Shown one piece after another: positions 23,104 through 34,935 of a stretch of DNA of 64,000 nucleotides (its first letter is position 1; each line of letters begins with the position of its first letter). This stretch comes from Cynocephalus volans (Eukaryota > Chordata > Mammalia > Dermoptera > Cynocephalidae), in the NCBI RefSeq assembly GCF_027409185.1, contig NC_084463.1:43874407-43938406 (forward strand), in the 5' to 3' direction. A program made the translations under genes and the position numbers. The notes beneath the pieces are model-generated. The model was not told the origin of the DNA and ran no database searches. It saw only the letters and a program-made list of their open reading frames with translations.

Positions 23104-23954
23104 AGGACAGAGGATGAAGTTCTGAAAGAAAGGGTTATATTTGCCCTCACAGGGTCTCCACCTGTTCCTCGCCCTCCCTCCCCACCCCCTACCCCCAGCA
23201 AAATGTGGATATTCAACAAATACTTGTTAAAATACTGCATCAGCCTAGGATTTCAGTATTAATGTTCTGTTAGGGACCCCTGGTTATTGGGCTGAGATGC
23301 TATTTTTCTTTTATGGTAAAACAATTGGAAACAGCCTTAATATCCTGAAAAGGAAACACTATAAAATCATTAAGGAGAATCAGAAAGCTCTTATGTATCC
23401 TGGTAAGCTGTTAGATTTACTAAAAGACAGGTCAGACAACATATATCACATTTTGGTAAAATGTCATAATTAGATGATTGTATATGCACCTCTTGAAAAA
23501 TATACAAGAAACTCCATCTGAAGGGAAAATTAAGGGCTGAGAAACCCCCTCCAATTGAAAAAGATTCAATTTTCACTATATAAACTCTTGAAATTCTTAA
23601 ATCTTATACCATTTCTATAGATTGTCTTTTTAAAAATAAATAAAATTTTGAAGTGAAAATGTCAGCCATGTCAATTCGGAAACCAAGTCTAAACAGTTAC
23701 AAGCTGGCTGTCCCTTCACTGTGATGGTCAGTGGCACTCTTTCAGTGTGATGCTGCTCCCTCCAGCCCCCATGAACTTATTAACATTGCAGAGAAGACGA
23801 GAGAAAGAACCAGGCGCTCCTGAAAAATGGTGTGCTCCATTGAACGGAAAGGAAGACGGGCCCCTGGAAACAGGACAGCAGGGTCACGGCATCTGTGTTC
23901 AACCCTGACTCCTAGTCAGGAAAGTCCATTGTGTCGTGTAAAGACAAATCCAGG

Positions 23955-24308
23955 TTGTGACGGACTGAATGTCTGTGTTCCCCTGAATTCCCTATGTTGA
24001 AATCCTAAACCCAAGGTGATGGGGTTAGGAGCTGGGGCTTTGGGAGGTGATTAGATCATGAGGTGGAGCCCTCAGGAGTGGGATTAGTGCCCTAATGAAA
24101 GGGACCCTAGAAAGGGTCCTCACCCCTTCCACCATGTGAGGACACATGAAGAAGCTGCCATCTGTGAACCAGGAAATGACCTTGAGAAACTAAATCTGCT
24201 GGCACCCCATCTATGACTTCCAGCCTTCAGAACTGTGAGAAATAAATTTCTATTGTTAAAAGCCACCCAGGCTATGGTATTTTGTTATAGCAACCTAAAC
24301 AGAGTAAG
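23955..24308 (+). mobile_element. MaLR-type LTR
   Basis: Contains 'gtgacggactgaatgtctgt', 'gggaggtgattagatcatga', 'catgtgaggacacatgaaga' and 'agaactgtgagaaataaatt'. Subfamily not certain. Confidence 0.65.
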
Positions 24309-24720
24309 ACAACATAAGACAGATTAACAGGAGAAAAGCATACATATTGCATTTTTATATGTACCAGGGCACCTTCACAGGAAAATGAAGACCCCCAAAG
24401 TGGTTCGGCCTATGTGTTTACATACCAGGTTGAGCAGAGTAGTGACGTGTAAAAAAGTAACTAAATTATATGAGGCTAAACGAAGATACAAGTTATTTTA
24501 ACAAGGTGTGTATTTTTCTCAGCCTCAAGTCCCCATCTCTGGTGATAAGAATCTTTCTTGTCTCCTGGTATAGGAGGGGCATGTTTCCCATGGGAGTCAC
24601 ATCCCCTGCTTTCAGGAAGAAAGCAGAAGTGCCTTTTTAAGTGCCTTTAGCTCAAGGTAATCCACATGCCCACCTGGCATATTTGGGGTGGCGTATTCTT
24701 TCCTCTGATGCCCAGCCCTC
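24305..24720 (+). mobile_element. ERV-like LTR family A, copy 7
   Basis: Starts within 'aagacagattaacaggagaa' and includes 'ctcaaggtaatccacatgcc' and 'catatttggggtggcgtatt'. Confidence 0.55.
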
Positions 24721-26200
24721 TTTTCCTTCCATGGTTTATTTTCAGGGTTTCCGCTGCATTCTGCTTGTAAACGCTCCACTCTGAGGCTGTCTCTGTAGCA
24801 TTCAGGGGCTCACAGAATTCAGTAAAAGGGGAACAAATGTCTACACTTCAGCTTACTATTCCCACATGAGTAGGACCGGCAGGACAGCAACAAAGGCCCC
24901 AGTCCTAATTGTAATAGTTTCATAGTTTTATACAAATGATTCAAATTTTCCAGGTGGGACTAAATTGGTTCTCATGACAAACACTTGAAAGCAATTAACT
25001 TAAAAATATTCAAGCAATTGTTTCCTACCACAGAGGGCAGCGTTACTTATTCTGTATTTAGAAGCTGTTTCCTGAGCGACCCCAGTTATATCACAAGGGG
25101 GAGAACCCGAGCCTCTCCTCAGTGCTCTCTCCTCTTCCAGCTTTTCTCAAGTCATCTTCTCTCTGCACCACCAAGTTGGTGGCATGGTATCTGGAGAGTG
25201 AGAAGGCATCCCCATGGGGCCCAGTTGGTACATCCCTGTCCTTGGCCACCCTGCCCAGTTCTCAGCACGTCTCTCCAGCTTTGGGTCCACATGGTTTTGA
25301 GTCAAGGATTCACATGGGACCTGACATGCATGTTGCCTGCAAACCCCTGGACGCAAAACCCTTGCTGGGCTTTATCAGTCCTGCTGCGCTTCCTGGACAG
25401 GTCCATGTCTTTCTGCTCAGAATTAACACTGCCTAGTGCAGAGCTGTGCCCCTTCCGCACAGACAGTCCTGGGGATGTCACACAAATGTGTGTGTTGGAA
25501 AGGCTTCCTTGAGTACTATATTATTAGTCTGCTTCTCTTTATAACAGTCTCTGCGTACTGTTTTCTGGACAGTCCTTCAAGGATTTGTCATCAGCTTACT
25601 TACATACATTCTAAAAGTGGAGATTTTCAATTGTGTGCGTACTCATTTAGTTGCTATAGCGTTTGAATTGAGTCGGCAGGATATAGGCCGGGCTCAGAGG
25701 CTTCCAAATCCCACTATTGCATTCTGAGAGCCTCTTACTCACACCCCTTGCTATTCATAAGAGCACCTTTTACTATCATTGCTTCTACATGCAATACAAG
25801 CCTCCTTCACTCAACTGTAAGCCCCTGGAAAACCGAGTGGCCAGTGACAGTAGGGAATGGATTTTACTCTGTGTTAGCACCAGACAGTGCCTGGCTTCCA
25901 GTAATTTAATAAAGCCTTTAGTGAATAATTGTAATTTGTACCAAAGAAAGAAAATTCTTACATCCGTATCCTTACAGCCATTCTCAAGTTATCCCGACCT
26001 AAACTCCACTATTGGGTTCCGGGCTAACCACCCTGGTGACAGGATTTCTCCTCAAATTGATTCCTCGCCCCTTGTCCCCAGATTATCAGTCTACTTTGCA
26101 GGTCTGGGAAGCCTGTTTCAACGTGCGGGATGTGGGCCATCTATGCCAGACACTGCTCAGGAAGTTAACTACTGGGGTAGAGAGCACCTCCTTCCAATTA
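24720..26200. other. Unassigned, probably unique sequence downstream of the H3 gene
   Basis: No repeat recognised with confidence. A 175-codon plus-strand frame at 24985-25512 and a 172-codon frame at 25717-26235 exist but show no family resemblance I recognise and no coding-like context. Confidence 0.35.
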
Positions 26201-26583
26201 GGCTGTTAACATGTGCCTCTGGACTTCTGGCCTAACTGGAGATGGCCTGAGAACACACACGCCTCTAGCCAGCCCAACAGCAGATGGGCCAAGTTTACAA
26301 TGCACCCCACTCACTGGGCTTCCAACCTACTTGGCACTAAGCCGAGTTAGCGCGCGCCTAACTAGGCTGCCATCTGAACAGATGCTCCAGTTAGTGCAGA
26401 CAACTAGCGGGGCTCGTAACCTAACTGGCATGGGGCTGAGTTACCGCAAACACCTCATTAGGTTTATTACCTACCTAATTGGTAAGCGAACAGAGGGGAC
26501 AGAACCGGCACCGACCGCCGGAAGAAGCCCCCTGGACGCCCGGAAACCCGCCATGTTACAGCCACTGTTTGTACCAAACGGGT

Positions 26584-26599
26584 GGCTCTGAAAAGAGCC
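26584..26599 (-). terminator. Histone mRNA 3' stem-loop
   Basis: Minus strand reads GGCTCTTTTCAGAGCC, a 6-bp stem with a 4-base TTTC loop, exactly the canonical replication-dependent histone processing hairpin. It begins 40 bases after the H3 stop codon. It is recognised by SLBP and directs cleavage without polyadenylation. Confidence 0.97.
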
Positions 26600-26638
26600 T
26601 TTGGAGTGACAAGACCTCAGGGCGACCGCCCATGGAGC

Positions 26639-27049
26639 CTAGACCCGCGGCCCGCGGAGACGGAGCGCGAGCTGCATGTCTCTGAGCATGATGGTGACAC
26701 GCTTGGCGTGGATGGTGCACAGGTTGGTGTCCTCAAACAGCCCCACCAAGTAGGACTCGCAGGCCTCCTGGAGCGCCATCACGGCCGACATCTGAAAGCG
26801 CAGGTCTGTCTTGAAACCCTGCGCGACCTCTCGCACCAACCGCTGGAACGGCAGTTTGCGGACCAGCAGGGCGCTGGATTTCTGGTAGCGGCGAATCTCG
26901 CGCAGCGCCACCGAGCCGGGCCGAAAGCGGTACGGCTTCATCACGCCGCCGGTGGCCGGGGCGCTCTTGCGGGCTAACTTCGCGGCCAGCTGCTTCCGCG
27001 GCGCCTTGCCGCCGGTCGACTTCCGCGCCCTCTGCTTGGTGCGAGCCAT
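26639..27049 (-). CDS. H3-4: Replication-type histone H3, apparent H3-4 (H3T) orthologue, K36M-bearing
   Basis: An uninterrupted, intronless 136-codon frame with the full H3 length, starting MARTKQ at 27049. The core fold is preserved, including KLPFQRL and [10 protein letters not shown]. Ser98 matches human testis-specific H3T, whereas canonical H3.1 has Ala98. Residue 24 is Leu (H3T Val, H3.1 Ala) and residue 111 is Thr (H3T Val, H3.1 Ala). K4, K9, K14, K18, K23, K27, S10 and S28 are kept, but residue 36 is encoded by ATG (26941-26939), giving Met in place of Lys. Other changes from H3.1 as I remember it: T6R, T22A, H39Y, Y41F, T45S, T58S, E59A, I62V, I74V, D77G, S86M, P121L, K122R, I124M, R128L, I130L, E133P and A135V. 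TATA, CCAAT and stem-loop elements are intact. TRIM17 on the same strand 16.6 kb away matches the human 1q42 order. It could be a testis variant, or a gene early in decay. Confidence 0.9.
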   Translation of the reverse strand: MARTKQRARKSTGGKAPRKQLAAKLARKSAPATGGVMKPYRFRPGSVALREIRRYQKSSALLVRKLPFQRLVREVAQGFKTDLRFQMSAVMALQEACESYLVGLFEDTNLCTIHAKRVTIMLRDMQLALRLRGPRV

Positions 27050-27112
27050 GACCACGAACGGACTCCCGCTGTCTCCGCTCCCGACTGGCACTGAGAGCCT
27101 CAGCGCTCTCAC

Positions 27113-27185
27113 TTTTATAGAGCCCGCAGCGCTCCCATTGGTTGGCCGCCGGGTGGCGCGATGGCAGGCTATGCTCTGATTGGCT
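27113..27185 (-). promoter_or_regulatory. Histone H3 promoter: TATA box and two CCAAT boxes
   Basis: On the minus strand, TATAAAA lies at 27113-27119, about 64-70 bases upstream of the ATG. CCAAT lies at 27137-27141, next to a CCAACC, and a second CCAAT at 27179-27183. This arrangement is standard for replication-dependent histone genes with S-phase expression. Confidence 0.85.
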
Positions 27186-27389
27186 CTTAAGGCGCTCATG
27201 CACTGGGTCCCTGGGCAGGCCCCGAGGTGCTGGCATGGTGTGCCTGGTTTAACCAAAAGAACTTCAATAAGCTTTTATGGCACTGCAATTAGAGGAACAT
27301 TAACCCATAACATGCAACAAAAATGATTTTGCTTTTTGGAACTATTTAACAAATAAATTTGACATTACAATTAACAGCAACATACTGTT

Positions 27390-27562
27390 GTATTTTTTTT
27401 TTTAAGATGACTGGTAAGGGGATCTTAACCCTTGACTTGGTGTTTGTCCTCAGCACTACGCTCTCCCAAGTGAGCTAACCGGCCATCCCTATATAGGGAT
27501 CCGAAGCTGTGGCCTTGGTGTTATCAGCACCACACTCTCCCAAGTGAGCTACGGGCTGGCCC
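27390..27562 (-). mobile_element. Dimeric tRNA-Ile-derived SINE (CYN-like), antisense
   Basis: Two antisense tRNA-Ile-like units in tandem: 'gtgagctaaccggccatccc' in the first and 'gtgagctacgggctggcccc' in the second, joined through 'tatatagggatccgaa'. This dimer structure supports the colugo CYN assignment. Confidence 0.85.
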
Positions 27563-28385
27563 CAAATTTCTTAAATATTTTATAACCAAGTTTATGTCAT
27601 TTGCAATCAATGACAGTCCTACTTCTTTTTCAATTTTCAGAATTTTGCTTATAATTCTTATGTAAGTTTTGCTGGCAAAATTTTTAATTCAATGTTAAAT
27701 AGAATGGTAATAGTGGACATTCATCTTTTGTTCTCCAAGTTTGAGATAAATTAGAGCACAAGGGTTTCACCATTAAGTATAGCATTAGCTGTAAATTTTT
27801 TCTAGGTCCACTTTAGCAGGTATAGAAAGATCCCTTCTATTCCTAGTTTGCCAGCAGTTTTATAATAAATGGGTGTTGGATTTGGAAAATGTTTTTCTGT
27901 GTCTGTTGAGAGAATCTTTGCAATTTTTGTTTAACCTGTTAATATTCTGTATTGAATTAATTGATTTGGATATTAAGTTGAAATTGCATCTGTAAAATAA
28001 TCCCATTTGTTAATGGTGTATAATCATTTTTCCATGTTGATGAATTCAGTTTGCTAGTATTGATTGCATATTTCTATATCTGCATTTATCAGGAATTTCC
28101 ATTTATAGGGCTGGCCCTGTGGCTGACTTGGGAGAGTGCGGTGCTAGTAGCACGAAGGCCATGGATTCGGATCCTACATAGGGATGTCCAGTGCGCTCAC
28201 TGGCTGAGCGTGGTGCAGACCACACGGTGCCAAGGGTTGCGATCCCCTTACCGATAAAAAAAATTTTTTTCATTTATATTATATTTTCATGTGATTTTTT
28301 GTCTACTTCTGATATCAAGGTAATTCTACTCTCATAAAATGAATCAAGAAGTGTTATCTAATCTTTTTGTGTGTGTTTGTGATTA
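27563..28385 (-). mobile_element. Old L1 ORF2 fragment, antisense
   Basis: Antisense ORF2 RT-region landmarks include 'tctgtgtctgttgagagaat' near 27897 and 'gaattcagtttgctagtatt' near 28040. Interrupted by a SINE at 28108-28266. Confidence 0.75.
28108..28266 (+). mobile_element. Dimeric tRNA-Ile-derived SINE (CYN-like), sense
   Basis: 'agggctggccctgtggctga' begins the first unit and 'gcgctcactggctgagcgtg' the second; it ends 'ccccttaccgataaaaaaaa'. Confidence 0.85.
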
Positions 28386-28389
28386 AAAA

Positions 28390-31073
28390 GGGTTCGTGGA
28401 CAAAAGGCTTGAGTCAGTACCTCTGTGTTTAGGCATGCTTAGGCAGGTAAAACCCCCAGGTAGCCCTCCAGCCTGCCTTTACAGAAAGCAGGAGCTAACA
28501 CCACCATGACCCAGGAGGCCCCACAACACTTCTGTGGAAGTCATCAACAACAGCCAGCACCACACTTTCTACCACAGCAAGCATGCTTGCCACCATAGTA
28601 ACAGCCACTACCTCTGTGCAGGTGGCCTGCAGCATATTCAGCTGCACTGAGATAAGTAGAGTCACTAGAGGAGCCTGGAAAAGGAGAAGGAAGAATTCCT
28701 CCTCAAAGTCCACTCCAGAGTGATACAAAAAGAAACTGATCTTCCAGATGACCAGAAATCAATGTAAAGATACTAAATATATGGGAAAAAAGTAAATGTG
28801 ACACTAGCAAAGAAACAAAGTAATTCTCAAGTACTAAACCCTATAGAACAGGAAACCCTTGAAATGACTAAAAAGGAATTTCTAGTAACTATCTTAAGGA
28901 AACTGAAAGAGATAAGACTCAGTTAGACAATGCAATGAAATGAGAAAAAGTATCCAGAATATGAAGGAGGAAATTTAAAAATAAATTAATACTATAAAAA
29001 ACAATGCAGCAGAGCTCCTGCAAGTGAAAGACATTCAATAAAATGAATGAATGAATAAATAAATAAATAAATAAACCCACAAGCAATAGCTTAAGCAGCA
29101 GATTAGAAGAAGCAGAAGAAAGAACTTTTGATCCCCAAAATGATCTTTATTAAATAACCCAGGAAGACAAAAAAAATTGGGACGGAGGGAGAAAGGAATT
29201 TTTTAAAAATGAAGGAGGTCTAAGAGAGCTAGCAGACAGCAGTAAGTGCACAAACATCTGAATCATGGGTGCTCCAAAAAGGGAGGAGAAAAGTAAAGAC
29301 ATTGATAATCTATTCAATGAAATAATAGGGGGAACTTTCCAGGTATACCGAGAGACCATTGCCTTCAGATTCAGGAAGCTCAAAGATGCCCAAACAGATT
29401 CAGTCCAAAAATATCCTCTACAAGACACATTATAGTCAAACTGGCAAAACTGAAAGACAGAGAGAATCCTAAAAGCAGCAAGAGAAAAATATCAAGTCAC
29501 TTATAAGGGAAGCCCCATCATAATAACAGCAGACTTCACAACTGAAACTCTACAGATGAGAAGAAAATGGGATGACACATTCAAAATACAAAAACAAAAA
29601 AACCTGCCAGCCAAGAAAACTATAACCAGCAAGGCTATCCTTCAGAAATGACAGATAAATAGTGGTTTTTCCAGACAAAAACAAAACAAAACAAAACAAA
29701 AACTGCAAGAGTTTATCACCACATGACTAGCCCTGCAAGAAATTCTCAATGGAGTCCTGCATCTGGAATCTGAAAAATAATGATCCCTATTATGAATACA
29801 CAAGAATGAACAAAACCCGCTGGCAAAACACAAATGCAAATGAGAAAGAAAAAGGAAACTAAGTCTTTCCACCTCAGAAAACCAACAAACATTGATGACT
29901 AACAATAAAAGGGGATGAAGGAAACAACATATATTTAAAACATCTAAATGAAATGTGATCAAATGCTGGGAGTAAGACAATACCTCTCAATAATAACCCT
30001 AAGTGTAAATGAGTTAGTTTAACTCTCCAGTCAACAGACACAGACTGATGGATTGGATAAAAATTAGACCCAACTATATGCTGTCTTCAAGATACTCTCC
30101 TCTCCTGTAAAGATGCACACAGACTAATAGTGAAGGGATGAAAAGAGATATAGCATGCAAATGGAAACAAAACAATGAGCAGGAGTAGCTATTCTCATAT
30201 CACATGAAATAGGTTTTAAACAAAAACCATAAAAAGAGACAAAGAATGCCACTATATAATGATAAAGGGATCTATTCAGTAAGAAGACATGACAATCACA
30301 AATATATATGCACCCAACACTGGAGAACCCAGATATATAAAGCAAACACTATCAGACCTAAAGAAAGAGATAGACCCATGCATAATAATAGTGGGGCACC
30401 AAACAACACTTGCTCAGCATTGGACAGACCATCCAGGCAACAGATCAACAGATAAGAATAGGATTTAAATTATGCTTTAGAACAATTGGACTTGGCAGAG
30501 ATCTAAAGACCATATCATCCAACAACCACAGAACACACATTCTTATCAGCACATGCAACATTCTCCAGGATACACCATGTATTAGGTCACACATCAAGTC
30601 TCAACAACTTTAAAAACTCAAAATCACCTCAACTATCTTTTCAGACCACAATGGATTAAAACTAGAAATTAATAACAAAAGAACCTCATAACACATACAG
30701 ATACATTGAAATTAAATAACAGGCTTCTGAATGACCTATGAGCCCAAGAATAAATTAAACAGGAAATCAAAAATTTCTAGAAAATAAGGAAAATAAAGAA
30801 AATCATATCAACATCTGTAGGTTTCTGCAAGAACAGTACTAAGAGGCAAGTTCATCACAATAAATATTTACATTGATAAAATAGGAAGATTTCAAATAAA
30901 CAATTTAATGCTACTCCTCAAAGAACTAGAAAAACAAGAATCATCCAATTCCAAAGTTAACAGATGGGAAGAAATAATTAAGATCAGAGCAGAAGTAAAT
31001 GATATACAGACCCCCAAAATTATGCAACAGATTAATGAAACAAAATAGAAAAAGTATTAGATAGGTTAATAAA

Positions 31074-31117
<44 letters not shown>

Positions 31118-32371
31118 AGGAAAGAAGGAAAGAAGGAAAGAAGGAAAGAAGGAAAGAAAGAAGAGAGAAGACCCAAATAACAAAAACAGAAATTAAAAAG
31201 GAGATATTACAACTGGTACCACAGAAATGCAAATAATCATTAGACACTATTACATACAACTATACACCAACAAATTTGACAGCCTAAAAGAAATGGATAA
31301 ATTTCTGGACACAGACAATCTGCCAAGACAAAACCAAGAAGAAATAGAAAACCTGAACAAACTAGTAACAAGCAACAAGATTGAAGCAGTAATCAGCAGT
31401 TTCCCAACAAAGAAAAGCCCAGATCTGGATGGCTTTACTGCTGAATTCTTCCAAACATTTAAAGATGAATTAATACCAATTGTCTTTCAACTATTCCAAA
31501 AAATTGAAACAGAGGCCACGCAACCAAACACACACTATGAGGCCAGCATCACCTTATACCAAACCAAACAAAGGTACAATAAAAAAAAGAAAACTAAACA
31601 TCAATATCTCTGATGAACATAGAGGCACAAATCCTAAATAAATTACTAGCCATCAGAATACAGCAACACATCAAATAAATTATACACTGTGATCAAGAGG
31701 AATTCATCCCAGGGAGTCAAGGATGGTTCAACATATGCAAGTTAATAAATATGATACACCACATCAACTACTTCAAGGACAAAAAAAAAAAATACTGATT
31801 ATCTCAATACTTAACAGATACAGAAAAAACATTCAACAAAATTCAACATCCCTTAATGACAAAGGCTCTCAGCAAATCAGGCATAAAGGAAAGTACCTCA
31901 ACACAGTAAAAGCCATAGATGACAAACTCACTGCCATATCATCCTGATAAAAGCTTTCAGCTTTTTTTGAAACAGGAACAAGATAAGGATGCCCACTATC
32001 ACCACTCCTACTTAAGACAGTATTGGAAGTACTAGTCAGAAAAATCAGGCAAAAGAAAGAAATGAAGGGCATCCAGATTAGAAAGGACAAATTCAAACTG
32101 CTCCTGTTTGCAGATGACATGATCCTATATAGAGAAAAGTCTAAAGACCCTAACCAAAAAGTCTTAGAGCAGATTAACAATTTCAGTAATGTTGCAGGAT
32201 ACAAAATCAATGCCCGCAAATCAGTAGCATTTGTATTCTCCAATAATGAATTAGCAAAAAATAGATATCTAGAAAGGAATCCCATTTATAATAGTCACCA
32301 GAAAAAATAAAATACCTAGGAATCAATTTAAACAAGGAGGTGAAAGATCTCTCCAACAAGAACTACAAATC
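28390..32371 (+). mobile_element. L1 LINE, 5' UTR/ORF1 to ORF2 RT (left part)
   Basis: A long L1 that resumes at 34936 after a composite element. ORF2 remnants include an RT entry motif '[13 protein letters not shown]' near 31420 and the RT catalytic box FADD in 'LLLFADDMILY' near 32100. Frames are interrupted by stops, so it is inactive. A GAAA/GAAG microsatellite lies inside at 31073-31163. Confidence 0.85.
31073..31163. repeat. (GAAA)n/(GAAG)n microsatellite
   Basis: About 22 tetranucleotide units, starting as gaaa and changing to alternating gaag/gaaa, inside the L1. Confidence 0.95.
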
Positions 32372-34935
32372 GAATACCAGGGTTTCTAGTCAAGATGGCA
32401 GAATAAACGGTTCCCAGCGTCACTCTCTCCCACAAATCAACCAATTTACAACTGTAAAAATGTAACATCAGCCAAGCTGGGGCTGCTGGAGCACAGGGAA
32501 AGAGGAGGAGAGAGACCTATGGAGTTCATGAAGGAGGGAGAAACTACAATGAGAGAAAGAAAAAGCTGCTCTGAGAGTTTCTGGCTGCAGCTGCTTTAAG
32601 GCTGGGGCTGCTGAGCACACAGAGCAGAAGCCTGCAGAAGCCACAGCTGTGCACTTCAGATTGTGTTACTTGGAGGCGGCAGGAGAGAAGAGGGCCTCGG
32701 CAACCCCCAGGAAAACAAGACCACTAATAGATTTCCCATGGACCCACGCAGGAGCGAGGAACCAGAACAACCAGAAAAAGGGAGCCCCTCAGAGGCTGGC
32801 GAGTCATTGCAAGGGACAGCACCAGGCCGGTCCCGTGGGAAGTGTTTGTAGCACAGTCGTTGGGGGAGACATGCCCACCAGGAGAACACTGAGACACAGC
32901 AAGGACAGCCGATCTGCCCCCCAATCAGCACAGGACCACTCAGAGGAGACTGGTCAGGAATGCAGAATTGCATGAGATGCAGTTTGATGAAAAACTCAGG
33001 CCCAAATCATAGATTCTACAGAACACAGATCCACTGGGTCTCTGGAGAGCTGGAAGTACCTATAAGGTCAACCATTAAACCCTGAGCTGCACAAAAAGCC
33101 TTCCCTAGGGAAACAGCAGCAAAGCAGCAATTTAAACAACCACACACTCAAATACTGGTTCCCACAGGAAGTTCCCCCGTGTTAGAAGCAAAGGACAAAA
33201 AATTAGTTCTGGCCTGGGCACACCACCAGCACCTTGGGGCCTGCCTGGGAACCAGAGGCTTGGATCTGCCGACTGGACCCCACTCCCACTTCCAGGCAAA
33301 CTGTGTCAGTGCCTCGGGGCCAGCATGGGGACCCAAGCCATGGAGAAGGGGACTGGACCCTCCTCCCACAACCAAGCACACCATGCCAGCACCTCCGAGC
33401 CCACCAGGGGACCCAAGGTATGGAGAAGCAGACCGGACCTCTCTCCCATAACCAGGCACACCTAGCCAGCACCTTGGGTACTTCCCAGTGATGCAAGGTA
33501 TGGAGCCAGGGACCAGACCCTCCTCCCACAACCAGGCCCAACATGCCAGCACCTTGGGGCCTGCCGAGGGACCCAGTGCTTGGAGAAGGGGACTGGACCT
33601 CTGTCCCACAACCATGCACACCAAGCCAGTGTCTTGAGGCCTGCCAGGGGCCTGGGGCATGGAGAAGGGGACCGGAACACCCTCCTACAACCAGGCACAC
33701 CATGCCAGCACCTTGGAGCCCACCTAGGGACCCAGGGAATGGAGAAGGGGACCGGACTTCTCTCACACAACCAGGCACACCAAGCCAGTGTCTCGAGGCC
33801 TACCCAGGGTTCTGAAGCATGGAGAAGGGGACCGGACCTCTCTCCCACAGCCAGGCACACCATGCCAGTGCCTCGGGGCTCACCCAGAGACCCAAGGCAT
33901 GGAGAAGGGGACCGGACCTCTTTCCCACAACCAGGCACACTGTGCCAGCACCTTGGGGCCCGCCCAGGGTCCTGAGGCATGGAGAAGGGGAGCAGACCAC
34001 TCTCCCACAACCAGGCACACCAGTATAGTGCCTCAGGGCCTGCCCAGTGACCTGAGGCAAGCAGAAGGGGACCAGACCTCTCCCCCACAACCAGGCACAC
34101 TGTGCCAGCACCCAGGGGCCCACCCGGAGTCCTGAAGGGGACTGGATCTCTCTCCCACAACCAGGCACACTGTGCCAGCACCTTGGGGCTTTCCCAGGGA
34201 CCCAAGGCATGGAGAAGGGGACCGGACCTCTCTCCCACAACCAGACACACCATGCCAGCACCTCAGGGCCTGCCCAGGGACCCAAGGCATGGAGAAGGGG
34301 ACTGGACACACCTCCCACAACCTGGCACAAGGCACCAGTGACTTGGGGCCTGTCCACAGACCAGAGACATGGAGAAGGGAACCAGACACACTCCACAACC
34401 AGTCATACCGCCAGTGCCAACGAGCATCCCAGAAACGGCACCTCCCTGTAGGTGGCCCACTGCAGCCTCCACAATAACCATGGCTGCTGCAAAAGTGACT
34501 AGACATCACAAGCACCACACAAATGGTCCACCAACCACTGGAGTGCATTCGCACAAGGAGAGTCACCAGCAGAGTCAAAGAAAAGAAGAGGATGTCTCTC
34601 TCCACAAAGCCCATTTCAGAGTGACAGAAGCAGCATCTGCTCTATGATAATATTGGGGGACCCAATCACATCTCTCAGCATTGGACATATCATCTAGGCA
34701 ACAAATTAACAGAATAACCATGATTCTTTCAGAAGGAGAGAAGAAATCTAGGGTAATTAGAGGGGGGAGGGGGAGGGAATGGGGGATGGGGAGAGATTGG
34801 ACAAGGGGCATAAAGATTAATTAGGATTTGTAACAATACGTATGCTAGTAATATTGATTTGATCAACATATCTCAATGTTCAACCCCCAAAATATAATCG
34901 ATTTTGATTCAATAAATAAAATAAATTTTTAAAAA
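32372..34935 (+). mobile_element. Composite L1-derived retrotransposon with 80-bp VNTR (SVA-like), copy 1
   Basis: A discrete 2.56-kb insertion in the L1 at 28390-36690. The 14-bp target duplication 'aagaactacaaatc' lies at 32358-32371 and 34936-34949. Parts in order: an L1 5' UTR-like head starting 'gtcaagatggcagaataaac' (about 32389-33230); a VNTR of about 14 units of 80 bp (33230-34400); a 3' region (34400-34880) whose 34650-34700 part looks like L1 ORF2 endonuclease DNA ('ctcagcattggacatatcat'); and a tail 'tcaataaataaaataaattt' with A tract. It encodes no reverse transcriptase and has no long conserved frame, so it should depend on L1 enzymes. Its last 500 bp match copy 2 at 63490-64000. 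Confidence 0.85.
33230..34400. repeat. 80-bp VNTR within the composite element
   Basis: 'atggagaaggggac' or a close variant recurs about every 80 bases at 33340, 33421, 33501, 33581, 33661, 33741, 33821, 33901, 33981, 34061, about 34135, 34211, 34291 and 34371, each followed by 'cccacaaccaggcacac'. Long Gly/Trp/Pro-rich frames in several phases are repeat by-products. Confidence 0.92.

Noticed and set aside
26733-27236. Alternative-frame 167-codon protein over the histone gene
   Set aside because: Shadow of the H3 frame; Arg/Gly/Ala-rich because the H3 codons are GC-rich.
28495-28728. Valine-rich 77-codon minus-strand frame resembling a membrane peptide
   Set aside because: It is the complement of L1 5' region DNA rich in CCA/ACC triplets.
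31227-32310. Active L1 reverse transcriptase
   Set aside because: The FADD box survives, but ORF2 is broken by stops and by the composite insertion.
33230-34400. CRISPR array
   Set aside because: Eukaryotic context; the whole 80-bp unit repeats with no unique spacers.
33148-34614. Long Gly/Trp/Cys-rich frames in the 33-34.6 kb region as genes
   Set aside because: They are phase variants of an 80-bp VNTR within a retrotransposon.
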